From Thalassotalea profundi (GTDB lineage Bacteria > Pseudomonadota > Gammaproteobacteria > Enterobacterales > Alteromonadaceae): a stretch of DNA of 64,000 nucleotides. The position numbers and the translations under genes are program-made. The notes beneath the pieces were generated by a model that worked only from the letters and a program-made list of their open reading frames with translations, was not told where the DNA came from and searched no databases. How positions within the stretch are numbered: position 1 is the stretch's first letter; each line of letters begins with the position of its first letter. Below, piece after piece: positions 8,472-18,917 of this stretch. Location: contig NZ_BNAH01000013.1 of assembly GCF_014653195.1 (NCBI RefSeq), positions 1-64,000 of the forward strand, in the 5' to 3' direction.

Positions 8472-10910
8472 TTACTTTGCCTGTGCTGCAAATTTGGCAG
8501 ATACTAATTCTTCGGTATCAAAATCATCAACATTAATAGCAGCTAAGCGGCCAACCTCTGTTTTTCTCAAAAGTTCTGCTTCTGCTTCTGTAATAATGTT
8601 TTCCGCTAAACCTCTATCAGCAACTTCACCTAAACGATAAAAAGGTAACTTTTCACCTAATCCTTTACACACTTTATCAAAAATAGGTTCACTTGCTAGA
8701 ATATCGTCAAGCGTTTGCTCTAACTGGCCTAAGATATTGTCTTCGTCGCGAGTTAAATATTGACCCTTACCTAATGCTGTTCTAGCCGGGCTTGGAGTTT
8801 GTAATATTCTTGCAACGCTATGATCTAATGCATCAGAAGGCTTTTGTAACCATGTTCCCAAAGGGAAAATAATTAAACGTAAAGCACCCGCAACAATTTT
8901 ATTAGGGAAGTTATTGATTAATTCATCTATGGCCTGTTGAGTACGATAAAGTGAATCTTCAGCAGCCCATTTTACCATTGGTAACTCTGAAGCTTGTCTC
9001 CCTTCATCATTAAAGCGTTTTAATGTCGCACTCGTTAAGTATAAATAGCTAAGTATATCGCCTAGTCGTGCTGAAATACGTTCTCTTCGCTTTAAATCGC
9101 CGCCAAGTACTAACATAGCAATATCAGATAACATCGCTAAATTAGAGCTAAAGCGGGTCATTAGCTGATAGTAACGACGAGTATCATCATTAAAAGGAGC
9201 TTTTAGGATACGAGATCCAGTAAAAGAGAACCATACTGAGCGTACAATATTACTAATGGCAAAACCAATATGGCCAAATAATGCGTGATCAAACTCTTTT
9301 ATTGCCTGTTGTTCATTAGTGTTACTTCCTGCAGCTAATTCAGCTAACACGTAAGGGTGACAACGAATGGCACCTTGGCCATAAATAATCATGCTACGAG
9401 TAAGTATGTTTGCACCTTCAACTGTTATTGCAACAGGAGCACCTTGATAGCCACGGCCTAAATAATTATTTTTACCTAAACAAATACCTTTACCACCATG
9501 TATATCCATAGCATCAGAAACACAGCTACGCATTTTCTCGGTTAAATGATACTTTGAAATAGCGGAAATTACAGACGGCTTTTCACCTAGATCAATCGCG
9601 CCTGTTGACATAATAGTTACGGCATCCATTAAATAAGCATTTCCGCCAATACGAGCTAGGGCTTCCTCAACGCCTTCCATTTTACCAATAGGTAATTTAA
9701 ATTGACGACGAATTCTACTATAAGCACCAGTTGCTAAAGCGAGAGATTTAATACCACCGGCACTATTTGAAGGTAATGTTATGGCACGACCAACAGATAA
9801 ACACTCAACAAGCATTCTCCAGCCTTGACCTGCCATTTCTGGGCCACCAATAATAAAACTTAGCGGAACGAATACTTCATTACCCTGTGTAGGGCCATTT
9901 TGAAAAGGTACATTAAGCGGGAAATGTCTTCTGCCTGTAATTACACCATCAATATTTGTGGGAATTAATGCACAAGTAATACCTAAATCTTCCTCTTCGC
10001 CTAATAAATGTTCAGGATCTTTTAATTTAAAAGCTAAACCTAAAACAGTAGCAACCGGCGCTAAGGTAATATAGCGCTTGTTCCAGGTCAGTTTCATACC
10101 TAATACTTCTTCGCCTTCGAATTCTCCGCGACATACAATACCAAAGTCAGGAATTGCACCAGCGTCAGAACCTGCTTCCGGGCTAGTAAGTGCAAAACAA
10201 GGGATTTCATCACCTTTAACTAAGCGAGGTAAATAATAATCTTGTTGTTCTTTAGTGCCGTAGTGCTGTAACAATTCTCCTGGCCCTAAAGAATTAGGTA
10301 CACCAACGGTACTTGCAAGTACTGTGCTCGCACCTGAAAGTTTTTGTAACACGCGAGATTGAGCGAAAGCCCCAAATTCTAGTCCACCAAATTTCTTTTT
10401 AATGATCATGGCAAAGAACTTGTTATCTTTAAGGTACTGCCAAACCTCAGGAGACATGTCTGTACGTTCATGAGTGGTTTCCCAGTCATCAATCATCCTA
10501 CAAACTTCTTCTACAGGCCCGTCAAGAAACGCCTGCTCTTCAACAGTTAAGCTAGGTTGTGGGTAACTATGAAGTTTCTTCCAGTCCGGAGCCCCTCTGA
10601 ATAAGTCTGCTTCAAACCAAGTAGTACCGGCATCGATAGCTTCTTGCTCAGTTCGAGACATTTCAGGCATTATTTTTTTGAATAATGCTAACAAGGGCTG
10701 ACTGATATATTTTTTACGTACATCGTTGATATTGAGTGGAATAATGACCACAGCAAAAATCAGCCAAGAAAAGAATGAAATAACATCGACAAATGTGCCT
10801 AGCGCCATTAGTGCAGCAAAGCCTAATGAAAATGTAGTAAGCGAAGCTCGGCTATAAGCGGCAAATCCACTAAATGCTATTGCAATTAGTATCCAAGTAA
10901 AAGCGTCCAA
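8472..10910 (-). CDS. fadE: Acyl-CoA dehydrogenase FadE
   Basis: An 812-residue protein, essentially the length of E. coli FadE (814), catalysing the first step of beta-oxidation. Two hydrophobic N-terminal stretches (about residues 1-60) suggest inner-membrane association. Acyl-CoA dehydrogenase domains follow, with [15 protein letters not shown] in the flavin region and [13 protein letters not shown] in the C-terminal helical domain. About 250 further residues form the FadE-specific C-terminal domain. The start is TTG at 10910, supported by AGGAG five bases upstream; no ATG is nearby. A FadR-like operator lies just upstream at 10932-10948. Confidence 0.95.
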   Translation of the reverse strand: MDAFTWILIAIAFSGFAAYSRASLTTFSLGFAALMALGTFVDVISFFSWLIFAVVIIPLNINDVRKKYISQPLLALFKKIMPEMSRTEQEAIDAGTTWFEADLFRGAPDWKKLHSYPQPSLTVEEQAFLDGPVEEVCRMIDDWETTHERTDMSPEVWQYLKDNKFFAMIIKKKFGGLEFGAFAQSRVLQKLSGASTVLASTVGVPNSLGPGELLQHYGTKEQQDYYLPRLVKGDEIPCFALTSPEAGSDAGAIPDFGIVCRGEFEGEEVLGMKLTWNKRYITLAPVATVLGLAFKLKDPEHLLGEEEDLGITCALIPTNIDGVITGRRHFPLNVPFQNGPTQGNEVFVPLSFIIGGPEMAGQGWRMLVECLSVGRAITLPSNSAGGIKSLALATGAYSRIRRQFKLPIGKMEGVEEALARIGGNAYLMDAVTIMSTGAIDLGEKPSVISAISKYHLTEKMRSCVSDAMDIHGGKGICLGKNNYLGRGYQGAPVAITVEGANILTRSMIIYGQGAIRCHPYVLAELAAGSNTNEQQAIKEFDHALFGHIGFAISNIVRSVWFSFTGSRILKAPFNDDTRRYYQLMTRFSSNLAMLSDIAMLVLGGDLKRRERISARLGDILSYLYLTSATLKRFNDEGRQASELPMVKWAAEDSLYRTQQAIDELINNFPNKIVAGALRLIIFPLGTWLQKPSDALDHSVARILQTPSPARTALGKGQYLTRDEDNILGQLEQTLDDILASEPIFDKVCKGLGEKLPFYRLGEVADRGLAENIITEAEAELLRKTEVGRLAAINVDDFDTEELVSAKFAAQAK

Positions 10911-10931
10911 AATAACTCCTTAAGTGTAAAA

Positions 10932-10948
10932 TACAGGTCAGACCACTA
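10932..10948 (-). promoter_or_regulatory. FadR-like operator upstream of fadE
   Basis: On the minus strand the 17-mer reads TAGTGGTCTGACCTGTA, with the palindromic core GGTC-T-GACC, close to the FadR box known from enterobacterial fad genes. It is 22 bases before the TTG start, a position suited to repression. It is nearly the same sequence as the site at 4667-4683. Confidence 0.6.
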
Positions 10949-11128
10949 AGCTAAAGCTTAATTCTAAGTGTAAAAAATAGCAATGTGTTTTTAAAATTTA
11001 GTATAGTACATTTTATTTTATAATTTTCATTTTTAGTACTTCTATTGTTCTACCTTTTTCATAAGTTAAAAATTAGGCAAATGTTAGTGGTGAAAATCTA
11101 ATTGTTTGATTATTAAGGTTTAAGTTTT

Positions 11129-11914
11129 ATGTGTGAACTCTTGGCTATGAGTGCCAATGTACCTACAGATATCTGCTTTAGTTTTAGTGGCTTAATGCAA
11201 AGAGGCGGGAATACCGGACCACATAAAGATGGGTGGGGCATTACTTTTTATGAAGGTAAAGGCTGTCGAAGTTTTAAAGACCCATTACCAAGCGCTGAAT
11301 CAGCTATAGCTAAACTGGTGACTGAATACCCCATCAAAAGTGAGGCGGTAATATGCCATATTAGACAAGCAAACTCAGGTGCTGTTTGTTTAGAAAATAC
11401 TCATCCTTTTGTGAGACAAATGTGGGGGAAAAATTGGACTTATGCTCATAATGGCCAATTAAAAGATTATCAGGAAAAATTGCCTATAAACCTTCACATA
11501 CCTATTGGAACAACTGATAGTGAACATGCCTTTTGTTGGATTTTAGATCAGCTACAGAGTAAATTTGGTCGGAATGAGCCGGAAGCAACCATACTTTTTT
11601 CTTATGTTGCTGAACTGTCGGCACGAATAAAAAATTTAGGTGTTTTTAATTTGTTATTAAGTAATGGTGATTGCTTGTTTGCTTTTTGTTCGAATAATTT
11701 ACACTGGATAACTCGTCGTTCACCTTTTGGAGAGGCGACATTAATTGATGCTGAAATGAGAGTAAACTTTCATCATGAAACAACGGATAAAGATATTGTT
11801 ACCGTAATAGCTACTCAACCTTTAACTGAAGATGAAACATGGCATAAGATGTCTAGTGGTCAATGGCAATTATTTTGTTTGGGAGAATCCCTTGCCAGTG
11901 GTGAAACGCTTTAA
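11129..11914 (+). CDS. Class II glutamine amidotransferase (YafJ type)
   Basis: A 261-residue Ntn-hydrolase. The catalytic cysteine is residue 2 (M-C-E-L-L-A), exposed after Met removal. Typical class II glutaminase motifs follow: GGNTGPHKDGWGI, CHIRQANSG, NTHPF and TYAHNGQL. The length matches E. coli YafJ (255), whose acceptor is unknown; YafJ is a glutaminase domain without a fused synthetase. It is divergent from fadE and monocistronic by spacing. Confidence 0.9.
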   Translation: MCELLAMSANVPTDICFSFSGLMQRGGNTGPHKDGWGITFYEGKGCRSFKDPLPSAESAIAKLVTEYPIKSEAVICHIRQANSGAVCLENTHPFVRQMWGKNWTYAHNGQLKDYQEKLPINLHIPIGTTDSEHAFCWILDQLQSKFGRNEPEATILFSYVAELSARIKNLGVFNLLLSNGDCLFAFCSNNLHWITRRSPFGEATLIDAEMRVNFHHETTDKDIVTVIATQPLTEDETWHKMSSGQWQLFCLGESLASGETL

Positions 11915-12000
11915 ACGTTAATTTATGGTAGCTAACCATTAAGCATAACTTGTCAGACTAATATTAATGTTAAAAGCTACCTTCTAAAGAATCTATGTTT

Positions 12001-12741
12001 TTATTTCTTAGTAACAGTATTCAACTGAGCTTCAAATTGCTCTACACCACCTTTAGTTTGGTATAATTTAACCATTAAATAATTTAATTCAGGGGCAAAC
12101 CAAGCATAAGTGACTCTTTTCTTTTCTATCACTTCACGTTTTAGTTTTATTGTTTTGACTAAACCGTAAGGCAACATTACTTTTTCTTCACCGTCATATT
12201 GATAAACGTAATTTTTAATTCTATCTTCATTTTTTACTACAGGGTAAACAAAGTTCTTTTGCTCGGGATTCATTATTAAATTGAAGCGGTGCTGTAAATG
12301 ATAACTTAAAGTATCTTGAACATTTACAGGGTATTCAACAGTGTAAGTTCTTTTTTCCTCAATATCGGTAGCGGTCGAATTTTTGATATCAAATTGCCAA
12401 TGAGATGACTTATCTCTACCTGTACCTTCACGAGTATATTTAAAAGCAAATGGCGTAACATGTCCATTGTCAATCTCAAGGATTGACGTTTCTGTACGTA
12501 CATCACTGAATATTAGCCATTCAATATCCGTATGATAGCTGTACTCATACTGGCCATTATCAAGTTTTTTTAATTCACGTATTGCTGTTCCTACAGGCTT
12601 TGATTTGTGAATTATCGTATAATTGGCGGTAAAAGGCTCAATTATCGGGTTAACTAAGTTTGTTTTAATTGCCTCTTCTGCTTGAGTTGTTGTTGCTAAT
12701 AAACCATAAAAAATACCTAGAGAGAGTAATTTTTTTAACAT
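12001..12741 (-). CDS. DUF3108 domain-containing exported protein
   Basis: A 246-residue protein with a signal peptide (MLKKLLSLGIFYGLLATTTQAEE) followed by a beta-rich DUF3108 domain (PFTANYTIIHKSKPVGTAIR near the start). The function of the family is unknown; members are periplasmic or outer-membrane associated. The frame extends upstream to 12792 into purN, but ATG 12741 has AAGG seven bases before it and gives a clean signal peptide. It is the last gene of the purM-purN transcription unit by orientation, 16 bases downstream of the purN stop. Confidence 0.85.
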   Translation of the reverse strand: MLKKLLSLGIFYGLLATTTQAEEAIKTNLVNPIIEPFTANYTIIHKSKPVGTAIRELKKLDNGQYEYSYHTDIEWLIFSDVRTETSILEIDNGHVTPFAFKYTREGTGRDKSSHWQFDIKNSTATDIEEKRTYTVEYPVNVQDTLSYHLQHRFNLIMNPEQKNFVYPVVKNEDRIKNYVYQYDGEEKVMLPYGLVKTIKLKREVIEKKRVTYAWFAPELNYLMVKLYQTKGGVEQFEAQLNTVTKK

Positions 12742-12757
12742 AATTAACCTTAATATT

Positions 12758-13399
12758 TTATTCGCTAGCATAACCTGAAATAGGTAAAACATTTCCGTCT
12801 AATACGGCTTTATCTTGAATCATCATCACTCTTTTGCTACAAAACCATTTTACCACTAATGGGTAAATACGATGTTCTTGTTCGTGAACTCTACTCGCTA
12901 AATCGTTGATGGTGTCCCCTTCGAAAATAGGCACTTTAGCTTGAAGAATAACAGGACCACCGTCAAGCTCTTCAGTAACAAAATGAACACTAACACCATG
13001 TTCTGTATCTTTTGCATCAATTGCACGTTGGTGAGTGTTGAGTCCTTGATACTTAGGCAACAAAGATGGATGAATGTTCAATAATTTTCCTGAAAAATGT
13101 TGAACAAAATTTGCAGTTAAAATCCTCATAAAACCAGCTAGCACAACAACATCTGGCTGAAAAAGATCTATTTGCTTGATTAATGCCTGATCGTAATCTT
13201 CGCGAGAGTTAAAGTCTTTATGAGAGAGGGCGTGAGTTGCTATGTTATTGTCTTGTGCTCGAACTAAGCCATAGGCATCGGCTTTATTTGAGATAACACC
13301 AACAATTTCTCCTGGATAGTCAGTAGCTTTGCAAGCATCTATTAATGCTTGCAAATTTGTACCACTGCCCGAGATTAATACCACTATGCGGCTGGGCAT
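12758..13399 (-). CDS. purN: Phosphoribosylglycinamide formyltransferase
   Basis: A 213-residue enzyme that converts GAR to formyl-GAR using 10-formyltetrahydrofolate in de novo purine synthesis. Visible signatures are VVLISGSGTNLQALIDAC (phosphoribosyl binding) near the N-terminus, LAGFMRILTANFV, the catalytic Asn/His/Asp set in KLLNIHPSLLPKYQGLNTHQ and VHFVTEELDGGPVI. It starts six bases after the purM stop, the conserved purM-purN order. Confidence 0.97.
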   Translation of the reverse strand: MPSRIVVLISGSGTNLQALIDACKATDYPGEIVGVISNKADAYGLVRAQDNNIATHALSHKDFNSREDYDQALIKQIDLFQPDVVVLAGFMRILTANFVQHFSGKLLNIHPSLLPKYQGLNTHQRAIDAKDTEHGVSVHFVTEELDGGPVILQAKVPIFEGDTINDLASRVHEQEHRIYPLVVKWFCSKRVMMIQDKAVLDGNVLPISGYASE

Positions 13400-13405
13400 G
13401 GCTAC

Positions 13406-14452
13406 TTATCCTTTCTGAATAATCACTTGTTCTTGGTTTTCGGCTAATGAAGTAATTTCTCCTATATGCCAAGCATTTTCACCATTAGCAGTTAAAATAT
13501 CTAGACTTTGCTGTACTTTATCAGCAGGTACTACGAGGATCATACCAACACCGCAGTTAAACGTACGATACATTTCATGAGTAGTAATATTTCCTTTGTC
13601 TTGTAGCCAGTTAAATATTACGGGCCATTCCCAGCTTGATTCGTTAATCACTGCTTGAGCACTTGCAGGTAAAACACGTGGAATATTCTCCCAAAAACCA
13701 CCACCTGTGATATGTGACAGCGCGTGTACATCTACTTCTTTTAATAAGGCTAAAACAGATTTTACATAAATTTTAGTAGGTTCAATTAAGTGGTCTGCGA
13801 TTGATTTACCGTCAAGTAATTCTGTTGTATCTGTATTATTTACTTCTAATACTTTACGTATTAATGAAAAACCATTTGAATGAGCGCCTGATGAACCTAA
13901 TGCTATTAATTGATCACCTGCAGCAACCTTAGTTCCATCTAACAAACGAGATTTTTCAGCAACACCTACACAGAATCCTGCAATATCATAATCACCTTTA
14001 TGGTACATACCTGGCATTTCAGCCGTTTCACCACCAACAAGGGCACAGCCTGATTGAACACATCCTTCAGCAATACCTGCTACTACAGCAGAAGCAACAG
14101 TTACGTCTAATTTAGCAGTAGCATAATAATCTAAAAAGAATAACGGCTCAGCACCTTGAACAATTAAGTCGTTTACACACATAGCAACTAAATCAATACC
14201 AACAGTGTCATGCTTTTCTAAGTCAATTGCTAAACGAAGTTTTGTGCCAACACCATCTGTTCCAGCAACAAGTACTGGTTCTTGATACCCTGTAGGTAAT
14301 TGACAAACAGAACCAAAGCCACCAAGGCCTCCCATAACTTCAGGACGAGTTGTGCGTTTTACCGCGCCTTTAATGTTTTCTACTAGTGCATTACCAGCAT
14401 CAATATCTACACCAGCATCCTTGTAACTTAAAGACTGTTTTTGTTCGCTCAC
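13406..14452 (-). CDS. purM: Phosphoribosylformylglycinamidine cyclo-ligase (AIR synthetase)
   Basis: A 348-residue enzyme that closes the imidazole ring of AIR using ATP. It shows the PurM signatures [44 protein letters not shown] and [16 protein letters not shown]. The length is as in E. coli (345). The start is GTG at 14452 with GAGG eight bases upstream. It is the first gene of the purM-purN unit. I saw no PurR-like palindrome in the 135 bases upstream. Confidence 0.97.
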   Translation of the reverse strand: MSEQKQSLSYKDAGVDIDAGNALVENIKGAVKRTTRPEVMGGLGGFGSVCQLPTGYQEPVLVAGTDGVGTKLRLAIDLEKHDTVGIDLVAMCVNDLIVQGAEPLFFLDYYATAKLDVTVASAVVAGIAEGCVQSGCALVGGETAEMPGMYHKGDYDIAGFCVGVAEKSRLLDGTKVAAGDQLIALGSSGAHSNGFSLIRKVLEVNNTDTTELLDGKSIADHLIEPTKIYVKSVLALLKEVDVHALSHITGGGFWENIPRVLPASAQAVINESSWEWPVIFNWLQDKGNITTHEMYRTFNCGVGMILVVPADKVQQSLDILTANGENAWHIGEITSLAENQEQVIIQKG

Positions 14453-14587
14453 GGGGGAAACCTCTATTTGTTGCCATTTAGTCGTAAAGGCGCATATTCT
14501 ACCAGTGCAAGAGCGCGGTGAAAATCATTATGATAAATTATTTTTTTCCGTGAATTTTTTTCCATACTTTGTGATAAGATTAAACTT

Positions 14588-15712
14588 ATGAAAATTGCCT
14601 ACCTTATTAATATGATTAGATATTGTTTGATATTTTGCTTGTTAAGCCTAAGTAGCTTGAGTTCTGCAATAGAAGTAACTGATTTATATGTAGCAAAAAT
14701 TGAAGTAAGCTCGCAAAGTAGTAAGGAGCGTGGTCAAGCACTTAAATCAGCCCTCGCTTCAGTATTTCTTAAAGTTGGCGGGCAACAGCAAGTCCTTTCA
14801 CAACCTGAGATCCGGTCTGCGTTGTCGCGGTATAATCATTATCTATCAAAGTATCATTATGAAAAAAAAGCTGATCAAAATTATTTAGTAGCGACATTTG
14901 ATGAAATAAAAATTAATCAATTATTTATTAATAGTAATATTTCGTTGTGGGGAAGTTTGCGTCCACAAGTACTTTTTTGGATTGTTAATGAAGATGGTTT
15001 ATCGCGTAAAATTGTATCAGGTTCAAATTCACCTGAAATTCAGCAACAGCTTTTAAGTTTTTCACAGAAGCGCGGATTACCTATTTTAATGCCTTTGATG
15101 GACTTGACAGACGCAAATATGATTTCAATTTCAGATGTTTGGGGGAGATTCTCAGGGCCCATTATTCAAGCATCGAATCGTTATTTAGCCGAAACCGTTA
15201 TTGCATTGCGGATATCAAATCGTAGTTTACTTTCTGAACAAGAGTTGCAAACTGCAGAGTCTTGTCCTTTATGTCAGCCTTCGTTTGTACTTGATTGGTA
15301 TTTAGTTTCTGACGCAAGTAATGCTTCAAGCTTTAACGTTGGGCAGTCTTACCAAGGGCTTGATAAAGAAGTCTTACTTTCACAAGCACTATCAGATATT
15401 ACCGATGAAATATATCAAAATTATGCGTTGAGTAGCGATGAAAGTAATGAATATATTATTGATGTGGCTAACGTAACTTCATTAACTATTTATACTGAAC
15501 TTACCGAGTTTTTAACTCAGTTGTCTTCAGTTCAATCTATTCAATTATTAAGTGCTCAAGGGGATAATCGTCGATTTAAGTTAACTTTACTTGGATCAAA
15601 ACAAGCGTTAATGTCGTCGTTAAAGCTTAATCAATCTTTAAAGCAAGCATACGATCCCCTTGGCCCTGTTGTTGAGGATGCTGTTCCCGTCTTTTATTGG
15701 AGTAAGTTGTGA
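14588..15712 (+). CDS. DUF2066 domain-containing exported protein
   Basis: A 374-residue protein with an N-terminal signal sequence (hydrophobic YCLIFCLLSLSSLSSAIE), then the DUF2066 domain (VTDLYVAKIEVSSQSSKERG). It is commonly found between purM and hda in Alteromonadales and Vibrionales; the function is unknown. Its stop codon overlaps the GTG start of hda (GTGA), indicating translational coupling. Confidence 0.85.
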   Translation: MKIAYLINMIRYCLIFCLLSLSSLSSAIEVTDLYVAKIEVSSQSSKERGQALKSALASVFLKVGGQQQVLSQPEIRSALSRYNHYLSKYHYEKKADQNYLVATFDEIKINQLFINSNISLWGSLRPQVLFWIVNEDGLSRKIVSGSNSPEIQQQLLSFSQKRGLPILMPLMDLTDANMISISDVWGRFSGPIIQASNRYLAETVIALRISNRSLLSEQELQTAESCPLCQPSFVLDWYLVSDASNASSFNVGQSYQGLDKEVLLSQALSDITDEIYQNYALSSDESNEYIIDVANVTSLTIYTELTEFLTQLSSVQSIQLLSAQGDNRRFKLTLLGSKQALMSSLKLNQSLKQAYDPLGPVVEDAVPVFYWSKL

Positions 15713-16440
15713 CCAAACACACACAACTTGCCTTACAAGTCCAATTACCCGATGACGAAACATTTTTAAGTTATCGGGGAGAAAACCGTAAAGCATTAAT
15801 TGATATGCTCAGCACTTATATTTCTCCTAATGAAGTAGAGTCAGAGCATAATGTGATTAACGGTAAAGCTATTCCAGGTTGTTATTTATTTGGTTTGTCT
15901 GGGGCAGGAAAATCACATCTATTACATGCAAGTTGTAGTTTAGCAGCAGAGCTTAAACTAAGCTCCGTGTGTCTATCATTAGGTGAAGTTCAACAATACT
16001 CGGTCGATATTTTAGATGGATTAGAGCATATTGATTTAGTGTGTTTAGACGATATTCAATTAATTTCTCGTTCGAGTGTTTGGCAACAAGCTGTTTTTGA
16101 TTTATATAATCGAATTGGTGAGCAAAATAATAAAATTATAATTTCTGGCGATAAAAGTATTAAAGCGCTTAATTTAACCTTACCTGATTTAGCTTCCCGT
16201 TTATCTTGGGGATATGTTGAGCAAGTAAAGTTGTTAAATGATGAAGATAAATTGCAGGCATTACAATTTAGGGCTGGACAACGGGGCCTTGTATTAAGTC
16301 ATGAAGTAGCGAGTTTTTTGGTGACACGTTTATCGCGTGATATGAAAAGCTTGATCCAAGCATTAGATGCTTTAGATCAAGCGTCAATAAGGGAACAACG
16401 TAAAATTACTATTCCGTTTATTAAGAACGTTTTATTGTAA
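15709..16440 (+). CDS. hda: DnaA regulatory inactivator Hda
   Basis: A 243-residue AAA+ protein that, with the sliding clamp, stimulates hydrolysis of DnaA-ATP after initiation. It has a clamp-binding motif near the N-terminus (QLALQVQLPDDETFLSY), a degenerate P-loop (FGLSGAGKSHLLHA), the Walker B VCLDDIQLI, and a sensor 2 region. It lacks the DnaA DNA-binding domain IV. It starts at GTG overlapping the DUF2066 stop by four bases. Confidence 0.95.
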   Translation: MTKHTQLALQVQLPDDETFLSYRGENRKALIDMLSTYISPNEVESEHNVINGKAIPGCYLFGLSGAGKSHLLHASCSLAAELKLSSVCLSLGEVQQYSVDILDGLEHIDLVCLDDIQLISRSSVWQQAVFDLYNRIGEQNNKIIISGDKSIKALNLTLPDLASRLSWGYVEQVKLLNDEDKLQALQFRAGQRGLVLSHEVASFLVTRLSRDMKSLIQALDALDQASIREQRKITIPFIKNVLL

Positions 16441-16464
16441 TATTGTCATTTGAACTTACGTTAT

Positions 16465-18423
16465 TTATTCTTCGTTATTATTTCCTTCAATTTTAAGTTC
16501 CATTCTTGTTAAATGTTGCGTATTAAATGGTCTGCCTATTACTGGCGAATATCGAGGGTCTTGTTGCTCACTTTGCTTTAATAATTGCTTTGCAATTGTA
16601 TTTTTTGCAGGGGAGTTTAACGCTAAAGTATCCCAAAAATTACTCCCAGAAGGTATTGTGATAGGTTCAGGTAATTCTGCAAGAGCAGATATCAGATCAT
16701 TAAATTCAGGCAGAACTCGTTCAACGACTAATTCAATTCTCGGCATTATATTTTCTTCGCCTTCTCGTCCTCTTTGTCCCCAAGCGATATTCTCAAGGTT
16801 TTGATCTGTGACCATGACATCGCGTTGAACGTTATAGCGTGTTTTCATCATAAAACCGTCAAACAAAATAGCATAATCTTCTCTGGTACTTGAGTAGCTA
16901 TAAAATTGTGGAGCACCTTCATCTTTAAAAAAGTTGGCAATATCTTCTGGTCTATAGCTTTTTTGTGTAGCGTTTGCCGGCGGATCATTATGAAACCTTA
17001 CTCTCGCTAAGTCCCACATTTCATCACCATTAAGTGGCAGTACGGTTTGTAGATAATCTGACTGAATAGCATTTTGTACAATACGATTATATGCGATAGA
17101 TTCAATTTTGTTTGTACGATTAACGTTATCCCACAAGGTACTTGGAAAGTAATCATTTGCGTGAGCGAGTTCATGATATAGCAATGACGCAAAGCTATAT
17201 AATGTATCCTCAATATCTCGTGATAGACGATATCTTATATTAGGAAAAAAACTTGCGTAGTTATTGTCTTTTACATAACGCCAAGGCATTTCAAATTGTA
17301 AGTCACTACCGAAAGAGGCACGATAGTCAGGCGCCTGATTTATAGTATCTCGCTCTTCTGGAGTCAGCCACAAATCGTCAGGATCTAAATAGATAGCACC
17401 TGTATAAGACTGATAAAAAGAAGGGCGAATATCGTACGAAATTACTATGGCAGTTGTTGCTCGTAATAAGTTTTTAAAGTCATTATGTTCGTTATCAAAG
17501 GTTTCAAGAAAAGCTTTAAAGCGATCCCCCATCCATTGATGAGATACTAAAACATGATCCATTATATCGTCTACTGTCGGTGTTTTGGTTACATGTGCAA
17601 TTAATGGAGATGTTGAAAAATTACAGGCATTACTATTTATTTTTAATTTGTTTGAATAGACGCAATCAGCTAAAACATCTGCGACAGGCGAATTTGGGTT
17701 GTATGGAAATACGGTAGCTACACGATTATTTTGAAAATAGGCATCGTTTGTTGTTAATACTTCTATATCACTATTTTCAACTAGCACAGCTAATTTATCA
17801 GTAAAAGTTTCACCATTATCAGTCAGAGAAACTTCAAACTCTAATAGTGTATCTTTAGTGACGGTAGGGGCGTCGAAAAACACAGCAAACTTACCATCTG
17901 TATCATCTTCTGTAAAAGTAACTGATGGTCCTGATACTTGCTTCCACTTAATAGTGTCGGTATTAATGTCTTCGTTAAAATAAGTTCTTAAAGATACGGC
18001 GTTTTGTTCCACCACCGCATGGCTTAGTCTTAGCGACATTGGACTGAGTTCATTAGTAACAGTTATAGTTTGATCTAATGAATGATGATTACCATTACTA
18101 TCTTCAAATGTTACATTAAAACTATAATCACCAGCTATCAGTGTAGAGAAAGAAACAACTTTGCTATTTTTTGCTAATAAAGTGATTGACTCGCCGGATG
18201 TTTGTGACCAAGAGATATTGGAAAGAGGTTCGTTGGGAGAAAATAAAACTAGATCGGCACTTTGATCTAATTTTATTGTTTCTTCCATAACAATAATGCT
18301 AGCGGTTGTTTGAACGGGAGTCTCCCCTGTAGATTGATTGGACGTTTGACTTGTGGAACTGCCTCCACCACAAGCAATCAAAAATATAGTAACGAACAAG
18401 AGAGATAAATATGAGTTTTTCAT
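16465..18423 (-). CDS. Lipoprotein with PKD-like repeats and a zincin (HExxH) domain, putative metallopeptidase
   Basis: A 652-residue protein with a lipobox (FLIAC, Cys18) followed by GGGSSTSQTSNQS, a typical outer-membrane lipoprotein linker. Residues about 40-220 look like two Ig/PKD-type beta domains, for example ISWSQTSGES and IKWKQVSGPS. The C-terminal half contains HELAH (residues 417-421; bases 17161-17175), preceded by FASLLY as in gluzincin active helices. A later REDYAILFDGF could supply the third zinc ligand, a glutamate. This points to a cell-surface metallopeptidase of unknown substrate. It is convergent with hda and monocistronic. Confidence 0.75.
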   Translation of the reverse strand: MKNSYLSLLFVTIFLIACGGGSSTSQTSNQSTGETPVQTTASIIVMEETIKLDQSADLVLFSPNEPLSNISWSQTSGESITLLAKNSKVVSFSTLIAGDYSFNVTFEDSNGNHHSLDQTITVTNELSPMSLRLSHAVVEQNAVSLRTYFNEDINTDTIKWKQVSGPSVTFTEDDTDGKFAVFFDAPTVTKDTLLEFEVSLTDNGETFTDKLAVLVENSDIEVLTTNDAYFQNNRVATVFPYNPNSPVADVLADCVYSNKLKINSNACNFSTSPLIAHVTKTPTVDDIMDHVLVSHQWMGDRFKAFLETFDNEHNDFKNLLRATTAIVISYDIRPSFYQSYTGAIYLDPDDLWLTPEERDTINQAPDYRASFGSDLQFEMPWRYVKDNNYASFFPNIRYRLSRDIEDTLYSFASLLYHELAHANDYFPSTLWDNVNRTNKIESIAYNRIVQNAIQSDYLQTVLPLNGDEMWDLARVRFHNDPPANATQKSYRPEDIANFFKDEGAPQFYSYSSTREDYAILFDGFMMKTRYNVQRDVMVTDQNLENIAWGQRGREGEENIMPRIELVVERVLPEFNDLISALAELPEPITIPSGSNFWDTLALNSPAKNTIAKQLLKQSEQQDPRYSPVIGRPFNTQHLTRMELKIEGNNNEE

Positions 18424-18491
18424 TTTAATTAATATTCCTTTTAAACTATCCTTGTAAATATACTGTAAAAAGCAAAATTATGATCTTTGAA

Positions 18492-18899
18492 TTAGCTAAG
18501 TTTATTTTGTTCTTCATCTTTTTTCTTTTTTAACCCTAAGCCTAATTCTTGCCCACGATATTTAGCATAATAGGTACCAGAAATGAACATAGCTGTTGCA
18601 AATATTAGTTCTAAAGTTGCCCAAATATAATCTTCTTTCGATACCCATAACGTAGTTAAGCTGTGTAAAAAATACAACATTACAATAAAATTAGACCAAG
18701 CAAATGTATAAGGGTTACCTTGAAGTAATCCTTTTAAAGGAAACAGCAAAGGGACGATAAACATAATCAATGTTAATAATGGTGATAATCCTTCAGAAGG
18801 ATTAATTACTAATAACCAAATCGGCAAAAATAGTAATAATGAAAAATAGCCGGTTAAGGCTATTTTTTTATGGGTTTGTGTTGATATATAGCGTTTCAT
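18492..18899 (-). CDS. DUF2069 family membrane protein
   Basis: A 135-residue inner-membrane protein with four hydrophobic segments (GYFSLLLFLPIWLLVI, LTLIMFIVPLLFPL, FIVMLYFLHSLTTLW, LELIFATAMFISGTYY) and a basic cytoplasmic tail. It fits DUF2069, a family of unknown function often next to yfgD/arsC and bepA, as here. ATG 18899 was chosen; a TTG at 18917, immediately after the previous stop, is possible. Confidence 0.82.
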   Translation of the reverse strand: MKRYISTQTHKKIALTGYFSLLLFLPIWLLVINPSEGLSPLLTLIMFIVPLLFPLKGLLQGNPYTFAWSNFIVMLYFLHSLTTLWVSKEDYIWATLELIFATAMFISGTYYAKYRGQELGLGLKKKKDEEQNKLS

Positions 18900-18917
18900 T
18901 AACGTTTTATGTTCCAA

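Noticed and set aside
14453..14587. PurR operator or purine riboswitch before purM
   Set aside because: No 16-bp ACGCAAACGTTTGCGT-like palindrome or conserved aptamer segments were seen.
15709..16440. Hda as a truncated DnaA
   Set aside because: The length, clamp-binding motif and neighbour genes fit Hda; domain IV absence is normal.
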